64,000 bases of DNA, from positions 1-64,000 of the forward strand of contig CALUVI010000002.1 in the NCBI GenBank assembly GCA_944324185.1, in the 5' to 3' direction. The notes under the pieces were generated by a model. That model was not told where the DNA came from. It was given only the letters and a program-made list of their open reading frames with translations, and searched no databases. Positions 36,811 through 45,310 of the stretch are shown one piece after another (the first letter of the stretch is position 1; every line of letters starts with the position of its first letter). Both the position numbers and the translations under genes were made by a program. The DNA comes from Candidatus Gastranaerophilales bacterium. GTDB lineage: Bacteria; Cyanobacteriota; Vampirovibrionia; Gastranaerophilales; Gastranaerophilaceae.

Positions 36811-36904
36811 CCTCTTGTGAGGAGAACGGATTTGCGGACGGATTGAGCCAACAGGAGCTTTGCTCCGTGGGCGAAACTCCGAGAGCGTGGAGCAAAGCCA
36901 AGAC
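36811..36904. repeat. Repeat module, copy 1
   Basis: It shares CTTGTGagGAgaaCGGATTTGCGGACGGA-type sequence, then ACAGGAGCT-TGCTCCG and GCGTGGAGCAAA, with copy 2 at 37131-37263. Copy 2 carries about 40 extra bases in the middle. The shared GGAGC..GCTCC segments can fold as hairpins. Confidence 0.6.
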
Positions 36905-36980
36905 GGGTAGAATTTCAAGTTGAGCCGGGGCGAAACTTAGAAATTCGGGTGAGGGGTCAAGTTCTTTGTTAGTTGGCAAG

Positions 36981-37001
36981 ATCCCGAAACAAGTTCGGGA
37001 T
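36981..37001. repeat. Dispersed palindrome ATCCCGAA-N5-TTCGGGAT
   Basis: A perfect 8-bp stem with a 5-nt loop, followed by GAC. This 'TCCCGAAACAAGTTCGGGATGAC' type is a widespread intergenic palindrome in bacterial genomes. Confidence 0.6.
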
Positions 37002-37035
37002 GACAGCATTTTGGAAGTGTCTGTTATCGGGTTTG

Positions 37036-37101
37036 AGAATGTTTTAGAGATTCTTCGCCCCTGAATTGCCATCGGGCTCTGAATGACTGCAATCCGGTTT
37101 A
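37036..37101. repeat. Inverted partial copy of the MITE-like element
   Basis: On the minus strand it reads GATTGCAGTCATTC, then GCAATTCAGGGGCGAAG and AATCTCTAAAA. This follows 27594-27646 (GATTGCAGTCATTCTGAA ... AGGGGTGAAGAATCTCT) with few differences. Only one terminal repeat is kept. Confidence 0.6.
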
Positions 37102-37130
37102 ACATTAATTGAGCGCGGCTGCCTCTGCCC

Positions 37131-37263
37131 CCCTTGTGGGGGAAGCGGATTTGCGGACGGACGACACGAACGTTAGTGAGGTAGTCCGGATAGCGAGCAA
37201 AACGAACGGACAGGAGCTCTGCTCCGAAAGTGAGATTTTGCGAGCGTGGAGCAAATCTAAGAC
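37131..37263. repeat. Repeat module, copy 2
   Basis: The second, longer copy of the module at 36811-36904; see that entry for the shared segments. The extra middle part contains GACACGAACGTTAGTGAGG. Confidence 0.6.
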
Positions 37264-37624
37264 AGTACCCGAAGGGGGTAGGGGGGTAGTGTTTGGAGTG
37301 ATGATTTTTCAGTCCCTCACCCGAATTTCTAAGCTCGCACGGCTCGCTAACAAATTCTTCCCTCTTCCCAAATGAGCGAGGGAAATGCGCTAATTGAATG
37401 ACACAAGCGCATGCCTTCCACGGATAAATACATCCTGCTTGTAGTATTACATACCAAACTAAAATATTTACCCCGGGAAGGTTAGGATGGGGATTAGTTT
37501 TGTCTGAACCCCACCCGCATTTGTAGCTCACTGGCGTTCGCACAACTGCGACCTCTCCAACCTGAGAGGTCGGCGCGATTATTGGGCATGGGGGAACGCC
37601 GGTTTTTAATTGCAAAATTCGTTC

Positions 37625-37665
37625 CGGATTGCTTCGGGATAAATGGACATTCCCTAGCAATGACG
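37625..37665. repeat. Inverted half copy of the REP-like repeat
   Basis: The reverse complement contains CGTCATTGCTAGGG and CCCGAAGCAATCCGG, corresponding to 27388-27427. The other half of the element is missing. Confidence 0.6.
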
Positions 37666-37752
37666 TGATTTTTAATTCCTTCTCAACTTCCAAACTACTA
37701 AACTTTTTAATTGTCTTAGAAGGTCTTAATCTAGCTCTGTGACTGGATTTTG

Positions 37753-37764
37753 CCCCCCCCCCCC
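37753..37764. repeat. Homopolymeric C12 tract
   Basis: Twelve consecutive C in otherwise mixed sequence. Such tracts slip during replication. It lies about 970 bp upstream of the flagellin start and in no supported gene, so any effect would be on transcription or spacing. Confidence 0.7.
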
Positions 37765-37942
37765 GAAGGGAAAGGCGGCTCATTGGTGTGCTTTGAACAC
37801 ATGAATATTCTAAAATTTTTCCTTTTAGAAATCCTTATCAACAACATGATATGACATATCCTTATATCCATTATATATTATATATTCCACATGTTCATAA
37901 GGTTATAACACTTTTTTTTATTAATTTTACAAATATTTACAT

Positions 37943-37977
37943 AAAAATAGGGCAACTTTTAAGTTACCCTATTTTTT
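37943..37977 (-). terminator. Intrinsic terminator of rimP-nusA
   Basis: AAAATAGGG-c-AACTT pairs with AAGTT-a-CCCTATTTT (one mismatch), followed on the minus strand by a T-rich tail. It lies 20 bp after the nusA stop codon. Confidence 0.7.
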
Positions 37978-37997
37978 ACTTATACATTTTTCAAATT

Positions 37998-39236
37998 TTA
38001 TTCTTCAGAAGTTTCTTCTTCCTCTACAGTTTCTTGCTCTAAATCCTCTTCATCAAGAGCCTGCTGGTTCATTTCTTCTTCAATTTCTTCCTGAATTTCA
38101 TCGGAATCAACCGCGCGTTCTTCTTCCTCCGGAGCTTCTTCGTTGTAGTCATAATTTTCACTTCTTGAAGCTTCTTCATTTTCCATCTGGGAAACGCTCT
38201 TGATATCTATTTTCCAGCCGGTTAATCTGTGAGCAAGTCTTACGTTTTGACCTTCTCTTCCGATAGCCAGTGATAACTGATCATCCGGAACAACTACAAG
38301 AGCGTCTTTTGTTTCTTCATCATCAGTCATAATATCAACTGATACAACTCTTGCAGGAGATATAGCATTAACGATATATTCAACCGGATCTTGAGACCAT
38401 CTTACAATATCGATTTTTTCATTTTTTAATTCGCCTACAATAGTCTGGATTCTGGAACCTCTAGGTCCTATGCAGGCTCCGACAGAATCAACTTCCGGAT
38501 CATTTGACCAAACTGCTATTTTTGTTCTGAAACCTGCTTCTCTTGCAATAGATTTAATTTCTACAATTCCGTCCTCTATTTCAGGAACTTCTAGTTCGAA
38601 TAATTCTCTTACAATTTCAGGATGTGCGTGAGATACAATAACCTGAGGGAGTCTGTTTGTTTCTTTTACATTCAGAACAAAAACCCTGATTCTGTTGCCG
38701 GGTTTGTAGTATTCACGCGGAATTTGTTCTTTCTGAGGCATTATAGCATCAGTTTTGCCGATATTTACTATAACGTTTCTATTCTCAACCCTTTGAATAA
38801 TACCAGTTGTAAGTGTTCCTTTCTTTTCAAGGAATTCGTTTAAGATGTTATTTCTTTCTGCATCTCTAATTCTTTGTGTAATAACCTGTTTAGCAGATTG
38901 TGCAGCAATACGTCCGAATTGTTCCGGAGTAACTTCAATCTTAACTTCGTCATCAACTTCTACTTCGTCATCAATTTCTTTAGCATCCTCTAATGAAATT
39001 TGTGTATCCGGATCTTCTACGGTTTCAACAACTGTTTTTGTACTGAATACACCTATTTCACCTGTCTGCTCATCAAGAATTGCTTCTATATTAGCAGCTT
39101 CTTTAACGTGCATGTGTTTTTTATACGCTGCAACCATTGCGTCGCAAAGCGATGATATCAAAACTTCTTTTGATATTCCGCGTTCTCTTTCAAGCTCTTC
39201 GCAAGCTTCAAATAATGCTGTTCCGATTTTAATCAT
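37998..39236 (-). CDS. nusA: Transcription termination/antitermination factor NusA
   Basis: 412 residues: an N-terminal RNA-polymerase-binding domain, an S1 domain (about 130-205; GTLTTGIIQRVENRNVIVNIGKTDAIMP), and KH1/KH2 (IVEIKSIAREAGFRTKIAV, VDSVGACIGPRGSRIQTI, DQLSLAIGREGQNVRLAHRLTGWKIDI). The C-terminus is an acidic Glu-rich tail of about 60 residues instead of the AR repeats of enterobacteria. It binds RNA polymerase and controls pausing. ATAAGGAG precedes the ATG. It follows rimP by 17 bp. The usual continuation to infB is missing; a terminator ends the unit here. Confidence 0.95.
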   Translation of the reverse strand: MIKIGTALFEACEELERERGISKEVLISSLCDAMVAAYKKHMHVKEAANIEAILDEQTGEIGVFSTKTVVETVEDPDTQISLEDAKEIDDEVEVDDEVKIEVTPEQFGRIAAQSAKQVITQRIRDAERNNILNEFLEKKGTLTTGIIQRVENRNVIVNIGKTDAIMPQKEQIPREYYKPGNRIRVFVLNVKETNRLPQVIVSHAHPEIVRELFELEVPEIEDGIVEIKSIAREAGFRTKIAVWSNDPEVDSVGACIGPRGSRIQTIVGELKNEKIDIVRWSQDPVEYIVNAISPARVVSVDIMTDDEETKDALVVVPDDQLSLAIGREGQNVRLAHRLTGWKIDIKSVSQMENEEASRSENYDYNEEAPEEEERAVDSDEIQEEIEEEMNQQALDEEDLEQETVEEEETSEE

Positions 39237-39253
39237 TATTTATTCTCCTTATC

Positions 39254-39736
39254 TTAATCAATGTATAGTTTTGCTGATTGTATGTTTGATTTTGGAATCT
39301 GAATTTCTTCTCCGTCGTCAAACCTAAAGAATTTAAGTCCTAAATTATCATCCCAGTCTAAGATTTCACCTTTAAAAATCTTTTCTGTTTCGCCCTCAAG
39401 CGGAGTTTTTAACTTCAGGCTTATTCTTCTGCCTTTGAATATTAAAAACTCTTTATCTGATTTGAATTTTCTCTCCAATCCGGGAGATGAAACTTCAAGG
39501 TAATATTTAACCGGAATTAATTCATCAAGAAAATCATTCAGGCTTCTTGTTACGTTTTCGCAATCATCAAGAGTTATGTCTTTTTCGTAAGAATACAAAA
39601 ATATCCTTAAAAACCATTTGTGATTTTCTTTGCTGAAATCAATTTCTATCGGTATAAGATTGAATCTCATTGCAGTATTTTCAATGAGAGGCGTTATCTT
39701 CTCAAGGATTTCGTGTCTGTTAATTTCCTGCTTCAT
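39254..39736 (-). CDS. rimP: Ribosome maturation factor RimP
   Basis: 160 residues, typical RimP length, needed for 30S subunit maturation. Family landmarks are KWFLRIFLYSYEKDITLDDCENVTRSLNDFLDE, then YYLEVSSPGLERKFKSDKEF. GGAAGGAG lies 6 nt before the ATG. It is the first gene of a two-gene rimP-nusA operon. Confidence 0.92.
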   Translation of the reverse strand: MKQEINRHEILEKITPLIENTAMRFNLIPIEIDFSKENHKWFLRIFLYSYEKDITLDDCENVTRSLNDFLDELIPVKYYLEVSSPGLERKFKSDKEFLIFKGRRISLKLKTPLEGETEKIFKGEILDWDDNLGLKFFRFDDGEEIQIPKSNIQSAKLYID

Positions 39737-39802
39737 AAGACTCCTTCCTGTGACATTTAAGCTTTTGGGGAATACTCTGATTCATTTCCATTTACCCCCA
39801 AT

Positions 39803-39838
39803 AAAAAAAGAACGGGAATAATTGACCGTTCTTTTTTT
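39803..39838. terminator. Strong intrinsic terminator
   Basis: A 13-bp perfect stem (AAAAAAAGAACGG / CCGTTCTTTTTTT) with a 10-nt loop. The A- and T-runs in the stem allow it to work in both directions. It separates the small minus-strand gene at 39896 from rimP. Confidence 0.7.
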
Positions 39839-39895
39839 AAGAAACTATTCACATTTTGAGTATACCAGACTCAATGAGATTTGTAAATTGTTTTA

Positions 39896-40210
39896 TTAAG
39901 GTTTATGAAGGCGCTTAACAATAACCTGGGTAATTTTACCAAGTATGAACATTGTTGCGCTTGCAAACGGAATAGGTGTCATAAGACCTACAGCTCCTGC
40001 AATATAAGGTAAATCATCTATTGTTGTTGTCTTTACAATTTCCTTTGTTACACCAATACTTATTCCGCAGGCTTTTTTTATGCTTCCGTATTTATGCTGC
40101 TGCGAATACAGTTTTGCATTATTGTATCCTGTCCGGTATGCCGTCTTAAATCTTACTGATGCCTGTTTTATATTTCTGTTTGTGTTTGCTATTACAGGTA
40201 AAATCTTCAT
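39896..40210 (-). CDS. Small protein with MKI-type N-terminus
   Basis: 104 residues. It begins MKILPVIANTNRNIKQASVRF, like the N-termini of the proteins at 17699 and 19111. The second half (LPYIAGAVGLMTPIPFASATMFILGKITQ) is hydrophobic and may be membrane-embedded or amphipathic. It stands alone between the terminator at 39803 and divergent lysS, so it has its own promoter. An ATG six codons upstream is also in frame. The function is unknown. Confidence 0.5.
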   Translation of the reverse strand: MKILPVIANTNRNIKQASVRFKTAYRTGYNNAKLYSQQHKYGSIKKACGISIGVTKEIVKTTTIDDLPYIAGAVGLMTPIPFASATMFILGKITQVIVKRLHKP

Positions 40211-40283
40211 ATCTTTATTTTTGCACAAAAATGTTTATGTTAAAATATTAATTAAGAGTAATGTAAGTATGAGGATAAAATAA

Positions 40284-41819
40284 ATGACACAACAAACAAA
40301 AGAGCCTGTATCAGCAAAAGAATCAATAAGACAGACAAGAATTCAAAAACTTGCTGAGCTTGCTGATAAAGGTATAAATCCATATCCGTATGCGTTTGAT
40401 AAAGACGCTGATGCAAAGGATTTGCAGGAAAAATATAAAGATCTTCCGGCAGGCGAAGAAACTGAAGATTTCTACTCTGTAGCCGGAAGAGTTATGGCAA
40501 TCAGAAATTCCGGTATGTTTATCGACCTGATGGATACAACAGGAAAAATCCAGATATTTTCTCACAAAGAAAATATGGATCCAGAGATGGTTAAAACTCT
40601 TAAACTGGTTGATATCGGAGATATATTAGGTTTTTACGGCTCAATCAGAAGAACTCCGAGAGGTGAATTATCAATAAAAGCTAAAAACTTTAAAATGCTT
40701 TCAAAATCACTTCTTCCGCTTCCTAACAAGCAGATAAGCGAAGAGAAGCTGGAACAGTTAAAAATGTATCACACAATGTCTGATACTGAAACTAAGTACA
40801 GACAAAGATATGTCGACCTGATTGTAAACGAGAAAACCAGAGACACATTCAGAAAAAGAAGCCTTATTATCCAGAAAGTAAGAGAATATTTGACTAATCA
40901 GGGATTCTTGGAAGTTGAAACCCCAATGCTTCATACTCAGGCTTCCGGAGCTAATGCAAGACCGTTTATTACACATCATAATGCATTAAACATGGATTTG
41001 ACTTTAAGAATAGCTCCTGAACTTCACTTAAAAAGACTTATGGTTGGCGGTTTGAGCGAGAAAATCTTTGAGCTTTCAAGATGTTTCAGAAATGAAGGTA
41101 TTGATACTCGCCATAATCCTGAGTTTACAATGATAGAGCTTTATCAGTCTTATGTGGATTACAATGAAATGATGGTTCTTACTGAAAACCTTGTTGCATA
41201 CGTTGCTCAGGAGGTTCTCGGAACAACGAAAATCAAATATGGTGATAACGATATAGATCTGACTCCTCCGTGGGACAGAAAAACAATGCTCGGCGCAATT
41301 AAAGAATATACAGGTGTGGACTTCGGCGAATTCTTTACACCAAAAGAAGCTTATGATAAAGCAAAAGCAATGCATGTAGAAGTTGATGAAGGTATGAACT
41401 GGGGACAGATTGTAGAAGCTGTCTTTGAGGCAAAAGTAGAACCTACCTTGATTCAGCCGGTTCATATTCTCGATTATCCGAGAGAAATTTCTCCTCTGGC
41501 AAAAGTTCACAGAGATAATGACAGACTGACCGAAAGGTTTGAGACAAGAGTAAACGGCTGGGAAATTGCGAATGCGTTTTCAGAACTTACCGACCCGATT
41601 GACCAGCGTCATAGATTTGAAGCTCAGGCACTTGCAAAAGCCAATGGTGATGAAGAGGCTATGTCAATTGATGAAGATTACATCAATGCTCTCGAATACG
41701 GTCTTGCGCCGACAGGCGGTATGGGAATGGGAATTGACAGGCTGGTTATGCTTCTTACAAATTCTCCTACTATAAGAGATGTTATAGCGTTCCCGACATT
41801 AAAGAAAGTAGAAAATTAA
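40284..41819 (+). CDS. lysS: Lysyl-tRNA synthetase (class II)
   Basis: 511 residues. An N-terminal OB-fold anticodon-binding domain (about 60-165; SVAGRVMAIRNSGMFIDLMD) is followed by the class II catalytic core: motif 1 near FLEVETPMLHTQASGANARPF, motif 2 FRNEGIDTRHNPEFTMIE and motif 3 GLAPTGGMGMGIDRLVMLL. It attaches lysine to tRNA-Lys. GAGGATAAAATAA precedes the ATG. Confidence 0.97.
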   Translation: MTQQTKEPVSAKESIRQTRIQKLAELADKGINPYPYAFDKDADAKDLQEKYKDLPAGEETEDFYSVAGRVMAIRNSGMFIDLMDTTGKIQIFSHKENMDPEMVKTLKLVDIGDILGFYGSIRRTPRGELSIKAKNFKMLSKSLLPLPNKQISEEKLEQLKMYHTMSDTETKYRQRYVDLIVNEKTRDTFRKRSLIIQKVREYLTNQGFLEVETPMLHTQASGANARPFITHHNALNMDLTLRIAPELHLKRLMVGGLSEKIFELSRCFRNEGIDTRHNPEFTMIELYQSYVDYNEMMVLTENLVAYVAQEVLGTTKIKYGDNDIDLTPPWDRKTMLGAIKEYTGVDFGEFFTPKEAYDKAKAMHVEVDEGMNWGQIVEAVFEAKVEPTLIQPVHILDYPREISPLAKVHRDNDRLTERFETRVNGWEIANAFSELTDPIDQRHRFEAQALAKANGDEEAMSIDEDYINALEYGLAPTGGMGMGIDRLVMLLTNSPTIRDVIAFPTLKKVEN

Positions 41820-41826
41820 TTTATAA

Positions 41827-41855
41827 GGGCGGAGCTTTTTTCAAAAGCTCCGCCC
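41827..41855 (+). terminator. Strong hairpin between lysS and thiL, without T-run
   Basis: A 13-bp perfect stem (GGGCGGAGCTTTT / AAAAGCTCCGCCC) with a TTC loop. It is followed by CTCTAAAA rather than a T-run, so it may be a processing or stability hairpin rather than a terminator. thiL starts 15 bp later. Confidence 0.5.
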
Positions 41856-41870
41856 CTCTAAAATGCAGCA

Positions 41871-42737
41871 ATGAAAGAACTTGATTTAATAAATGTTATA
41901 AAAAATCAAATAGGGGATGAGTACATAGGAGACGATTGTGCTTATCTTAAAGAATTGGGGATTGTTGTGTCTCAGGACAGTCTGGTTGAAGATGTGCATT
42001 TTAAAAGAAAATGGTGTACTCCTTATCAGCTCGGGTACAAATCGGTTGCTGTTAATATAAGCGATGTTCTGGCTTCCGGCGCAAAACCGGCTTATATTAC
42101 AATTGCCCTTTCTTTGCCTTCCGATATAACCGGAGATTTTGTAAAAGAGTTTTATAGCGGGGCTGAAAAAGCTTTACACGGAGCAAAAATCATCGGCGGT
42201 GATATTACAGGAGCTGATAAGATTTATATTTCTATAACGGCTATAGGAGTTACTAAAGACAGAAAAATTTCCTCAAGAAGCGCTGCAAAAGCAGGATACA
42301 AAGTTATATCAAGGGGTTCTTTCGGGCTGAGTTCAAAAGGGCTTGAAGAGTTAAAACTCGGTGTAAAAGACTCTGAGTTTATAAGAGCGCATTTAGAGCC
42401 GCAATTAGACGAGCAATTCTCAAGAGATATATCAGAACATATTCAGGAAGATTATGCAATGATGGACACGTCAGACGGTTTAGCCGACGCTTTATTTAAA
42501 ATAGCAGAGTCAAGCGGGGTGAGTATAATAGCAAAAGATATTGAAGGAATATTTGGTGCGGAGGACTACAATCTTGTTGCGGCAGTTCCTGCTGATTTTT
42601 TGCAGGAGCTTGCAGGCTGTGAAATTATAGGGGAAGTGATTCCAAAACAGGATTACATTTTGAAAATCGGAGAAAAAGAATACAAAAATTATGATGAATT
42701 GAATTTATATAACCACTTCGGAGGAGATGATGAATAA
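41871..42737 (+). CDS. thiL: Thiamine-monophosphate kinase
   Basis: 288 residues, somewhat shorter than E. coli ThiL. It contains YIGDDCAYL, VSQDSLVEDVHF, GYKSVAVNISDVLASGAKP, IIGGDITGAD and MDTSDGLADALF, the metal- and ATP-binding motifs of the PurM/ThiL fold. It phosphorylates thiamine phosphate to the diphosphate cofactor. There is no clear ribosome site; it follows the hairpin at 41827-41855. Its 3' end overlaps ispD by 8 bp. Confidence 0.93.
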   Translation: MKELDLINVIKNQIGDEYIGDDCAYLKELGIVVSQDSLVEDVHFKRKWCTPYQLGYKSVAVNISDVLASGAKPAYITIALSLPSDITGDFVKEFYSGAEKALHGAKIIGGDITGADKIYISITAIGVTKDRKISSRSAAKAGYKVISRGSFGLSSKGLEELKLGVKDSEFIRAHLEPQLDEQFSRDISEHIQEDYAMMDTSDGLADALFKIAESSGVSIIAKDIEGIFGAEDYNLVAAVPADFLQELAGCEIIGEVIPKQDYILKIGEKEYKNYDELNLYNHFGGDDE

Positions 42738-43380
42738 TTTTTCTGTAATAATACCGGCGGGCGGAACTTCGTCAAGATACGGAAACACAAATAAACTTCT
42801 GGAAAAAATAAAGGACAGAACCGTTATTGAGGAGACTGTATCAAAATTTGTTGATTTTGATGAAATAACTGAAATTATTATACCTGCAAATGCTTCAATT
42901 ACTGATGAATTAAAAGCATTGCTGACGGATTCAAAAATAAAAATAATAGAGGGCGGAAGCACAAGACAAAAGTCAGTTTATAATGCCCTGCAGATTGTAA
43001 AAAATGATTATCTCCTTATTCATGACGGGGCAAGACCGCTTATAAGAAAAGACACGATAGAATACGTGTTAAAAGCTGTAGTTGACAAACAGGCAGTATC
43101 TGTTATGACAAAAACTACCGATACAATAAAGGAAGTTGATTCTGAAGGACGTATTATAAGAACAATTGACCGTTCTAAACTTTATAATACCCAGACTCCG
43201 CAGGCTTTTAAAACTTCAATCATAAAAGATGCACATGAAAAGCTTAAAGACGGTAATTTTACGGACGATTCTTCCATGCTTGAATATCTTGGAATTCCTG
43301 TCTATATTGTAAACGGAAGCTACACGAATATAAAAATTACAATAAAAAGTGATTTAGATTTTGCAAAACTTTATATTTAG
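42730..43380 (+). CDS. ispD: 2-C-methyl-D-erythritol 4-phosphate cytidylyltransferase
   Basis: 216 residues of the IspD nucleotidyltransferase family, third step of the MEP isoprenoid pathway. The CTP-binding loop is IIPAGGTSSRYGNTNKLLEK. HDGARPLI, then DRSKLYNTQTPQAFK and DDSSMLEYLG are typical. The second ATG (42730) has the better distance (5 nt) from GGAGG; the first is at 42727. It overlaps thiL and is translationally coupled to it. Confidence 0.93.
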   Translation: MNNFSVIIPAGGTSSRYGNTNKLLEKIKDRTVIEETVSKFVDFDEITEIIIPANASITDELKALLTDSKIKIIEGGSTRQKSVYNALQIVKNDYLLIHDGARPLIRKDTIEYVLKAVVDKQAVSVMTKTTDTIKEVDSEGRIIRTIDRSKLYNTQTPQAFKTSIIKDAHEKLKDGNFTDDSSMLEYLGIPVYIVNGSYTNIKITIKSDLDFAKLYI

Positions 43381-43534
43381 CCTTTTGGTCTAGAAGAAAT
43401 TGTTAATATAAATTTTGAATCGGTTCATTGAATTACTAAATTTTATTGATTTTTCGTAAAAAATATTCTGATTGGCGGTTCAATAGAGAAGATTTTAGTA
43501 AAATTTTATAGTGGTATCACAAGGTGGTATCACT

Positions 43535-44437
43535 ATGAAAAAATTTGTCTCAATAATACTTATATTTTGTTATATAGCCGTTTGTTATCCAACTTATGCC
43601 GCAATAACAACGCAATCTTCTAAAATATCCAAAATAGAAAATGATATTTATGGCTTTGACTATCCAAAAGATTCTACAAAGGAACGTGTTGAGAGGTTAG
43701 AAAAAACTATTTACGGGAAAACTTATACCGGAGATGTGAATAAAAGACTCACAAAACTTTCCGGCGATATTTCAGCTGATGTAATCGGGCTTGAAATTCC
43801 GCCTGTAGAAGATACTTTTGCAGAAGAAAATGATACAGTAGCTGACAGTTCTGTTAATTATCCTATTGTGGATGAAATAGAGAAAAAACTTTTTAATGAA
43901 ACCTACAAAAACAGGGATTTTCATACAAGAATTGTTACAATTGAGAAGAAACTGTTCGGCAAAGTGTATGATGTAGATGATTATGCAACAAGGATGGACA
44001 GAATAAAAGCGGAAATCATGCCGGAAACTGTTGATTATACTGACAGATTTGCACATGAATACAGGGATAACAGAGATAATGCTCTAAGCTCAAATGACCT
44101 TTCCGGAAGCTCATTCAGCCGTTTTGCAATGCCTTTCGGACAGAGAAATTACTCAAGACCTTATGCCAATTATGGTGACGAATTTACAGGCGGTGCTGCT
44201 CCTGCACCTGATTATAGCAATACAAATTTGAATGACGAACTTGCGCAGCTTGAATATGAGACATTCGGTACCGAGTTTTCTAATGAAGATACAACAAGCA
44301 GAATAAAACGTCTTAATAGCGTAAATCAGGCTAAAAAGTCATCACAAAGATATGATTCTAATAAATTTACCCAAAGAATGTCAACAGCAATGGAGATTGG
44401 GGCAATGATATTAATGATTCTTGCGATGGTTTTGTAA
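43535..44437 (+). CDS. Exported repeat protein with 'LEKxxFGKxY' units
   Basis: 300 residues. A signal peptide (MKKFVSIILIFCYIAVCYPTYA) precedes five recognisable units of one motif: IENDIYGFDYPKDSTKERVERLE, LEKTIYGKTYTGDVNKRLTKL, IEKKLFNETYKNRDFHTRIVTIE, IEKKLFGKVYDVDDYATRMDRI and LEYETFGTEFSNEDTTSRIKRL. A hydrophobic C-terminal helix (MEIGAMILMILAMVL) could anchor it. Such repeats are known from uncharacterised cyanobacterial and melainabacterial proteins. The ATG at 43535 follows AAGGTGG. A 9-bp direct repeat (TGGTATCAC) surrounds the ribosome site. Confidence 0.7.
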   Translation: MKKFVSIILIFCYIAVCYPTYAAITTQSSKISKIENDIYGFDYPKDSTKERVERLEKTIYGKTYTGDVNKRLTKLSGDISADVIGLEIPPVEDTFAEENDTVADSSVNYPIVDEIEKKLFNETYKNRDFHTRIVTIEKKLFGKVYDVDDYATRMDRIKAEIMPETVDYTDRFAHEYRDNRDNALSSNDLSGSSFSRFAMPFGQRNYSRPYANYGDEFTGGAAPAPDYSNTNLNDELAQLEYETFGTEFSNEDTTSRIKRLNSVNQAKKSSQRYDSNKFTQRMSTAMEIGAMILMILAMVL

Positions 44438-44506
44438 AATTTGATGTTAGTCTTGCCGCTCAGCAAATCAGCGTTTAAAAGTATGAGATATGAGCCGGTT
44501 GGCAGT

Positions 44507-45310
44507 TTACTGAGTACATATAGGTTTTTTATTTACATTATAAAAAATTTTGGAATGAGTCATGAAGCTTTCTGGATTTGCGCTTACATAAAAAGTTTCC
44601 TGTCCTCCCGAGCTATTTAAAAGACAACTCTTTTCCAAATCTGTTTTTATATAATTAACAAATATTTCCGCAGGATCAATAAACAATTCTTTTGGTGCAA
44701 ATTCTTTCAATAATGACAAGAGGTACGGGTAATGTGTGCAGCCCAGAATAATTTTTTCCGGCGAAAATTTTTCCATCTTATCTAACTGTTTTTTCACATC
44801 TTCAATTGATGAAGCGTCTTTATATCTGCTGTTTTCTACAATAGGGACCCAGTTAGGACAAGGAATTTCAAGAACTTTCAAGTTTTTATTGTATTTTTGA
44901 AGCTCTCTTGTGTAAACTCCTGATTTTACTGTTGCAGCAGTTGCAAATACTCCTATTTTACCGTAATCCATAGATGCGATAATTTTTGCGCAAGACTGAA
45001 TAATCGGATAAATATTAAACTCATAATCGTTTTTCACTTCATCATACGCCTGTGCAGAAGATGTATTACAGGCTATAACCACCGCTTTTACATCTTTTTC
45101 TTTGTAAAAATCAAGGATTTTTCTTGCAAAGCCGATTAGCTCTTCCTTTGTTTTATTTCCGTAAGGCATATTGGCTAAATCGCCATAGTAAAGCGTATTC
45201 TCATAAGGTAACAGTTTCCGAAATCTTGCGTAGACAGAAAGCCCCCCGACTCCCGAATCAAAGAACCCTACCGGCTTTTTACTTAGATTGTTGTGATTTA
45301 ATGTACTCAA
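44507..45310 (-). CDS. murI: Glutamate racemase
   Basis: 267 residues. The two catalytic cysteines are in VVIACNTSSA and LGCTHYPYL; VGFFDSGVGGLSV and YYGDLANMPYGNKT are the family N-terminal motifs. It supplies D-glutamate for peptidoglycan. The start is a TTG at 45310 (GAGGG 5 nt upstream), because no ATG precedes the first motif. It lies 32 bp inside the 3' end of the upstream amidase gene, so the two cell-wall genes are coupled. Confidence 0.93.
   Translation of the reverse strand: MSTLNHNNLSKKPVGFFDSGVGGLSVYARFRKLLPYENTLYYGDLANMPYGNKTKEELIGFARKILDFYKEKDVKAVVIACNTSSAQAYDEVKNDYEFNIYPIIQSCAKIIASMDYGKIGVFATAATVKSGVYTRELQKYNKNLKVLEIPCPNWVPIVENSRYKDASSIEDVKKQLDKMEKFSPEKIILGCTHYPYLLSLLKEFAPKELFIDPAEIFVNYIKTDLEKSCLLNSSGGQETFYVSANPESFMTHSKIFYNVNKKPICTQ

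Larger units (their letters stand above)
36784..37940. repeat. Repeat mosaic between the flagellin and nusA
   Basis: About 1.15 kb with no convincing gene. It is GC-richer than the flanks and made of dispersed-repeat fragments: two copies of one module (36811-36904 and 37131-37263), a palindrome (36981-37001), inverted partial copies of the elements at 27518-27658 and 27389-27491, and a C-tract. The part nearest nusA (37830-37930) is very AT-rich and could hold the flagellin promoter. Confidence 0.6.

Noticed and set aside
37024-37060. A CCCGATAA-like sigma-28 -10 box upstream of the flagellin
   Set aside because: There is no TAAAGTTT-like -35 box at 11 nt, and the sequence is part of a dispersed repeat copy.
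36764-37783. A 339-codon minus-strand open frame upstream of the flagellin
   Set aside because: It consists of dispersed repeats and palindromes read as protein, has no ribosome site and no sensible protein pattern, and overlaps the flagellin ribosome site.
43381-43534. A possible tRNA in the gap after ispD
   Set aside because: A GGTTC-like string is present but no acceptor stem or cloverleaf can be formed.
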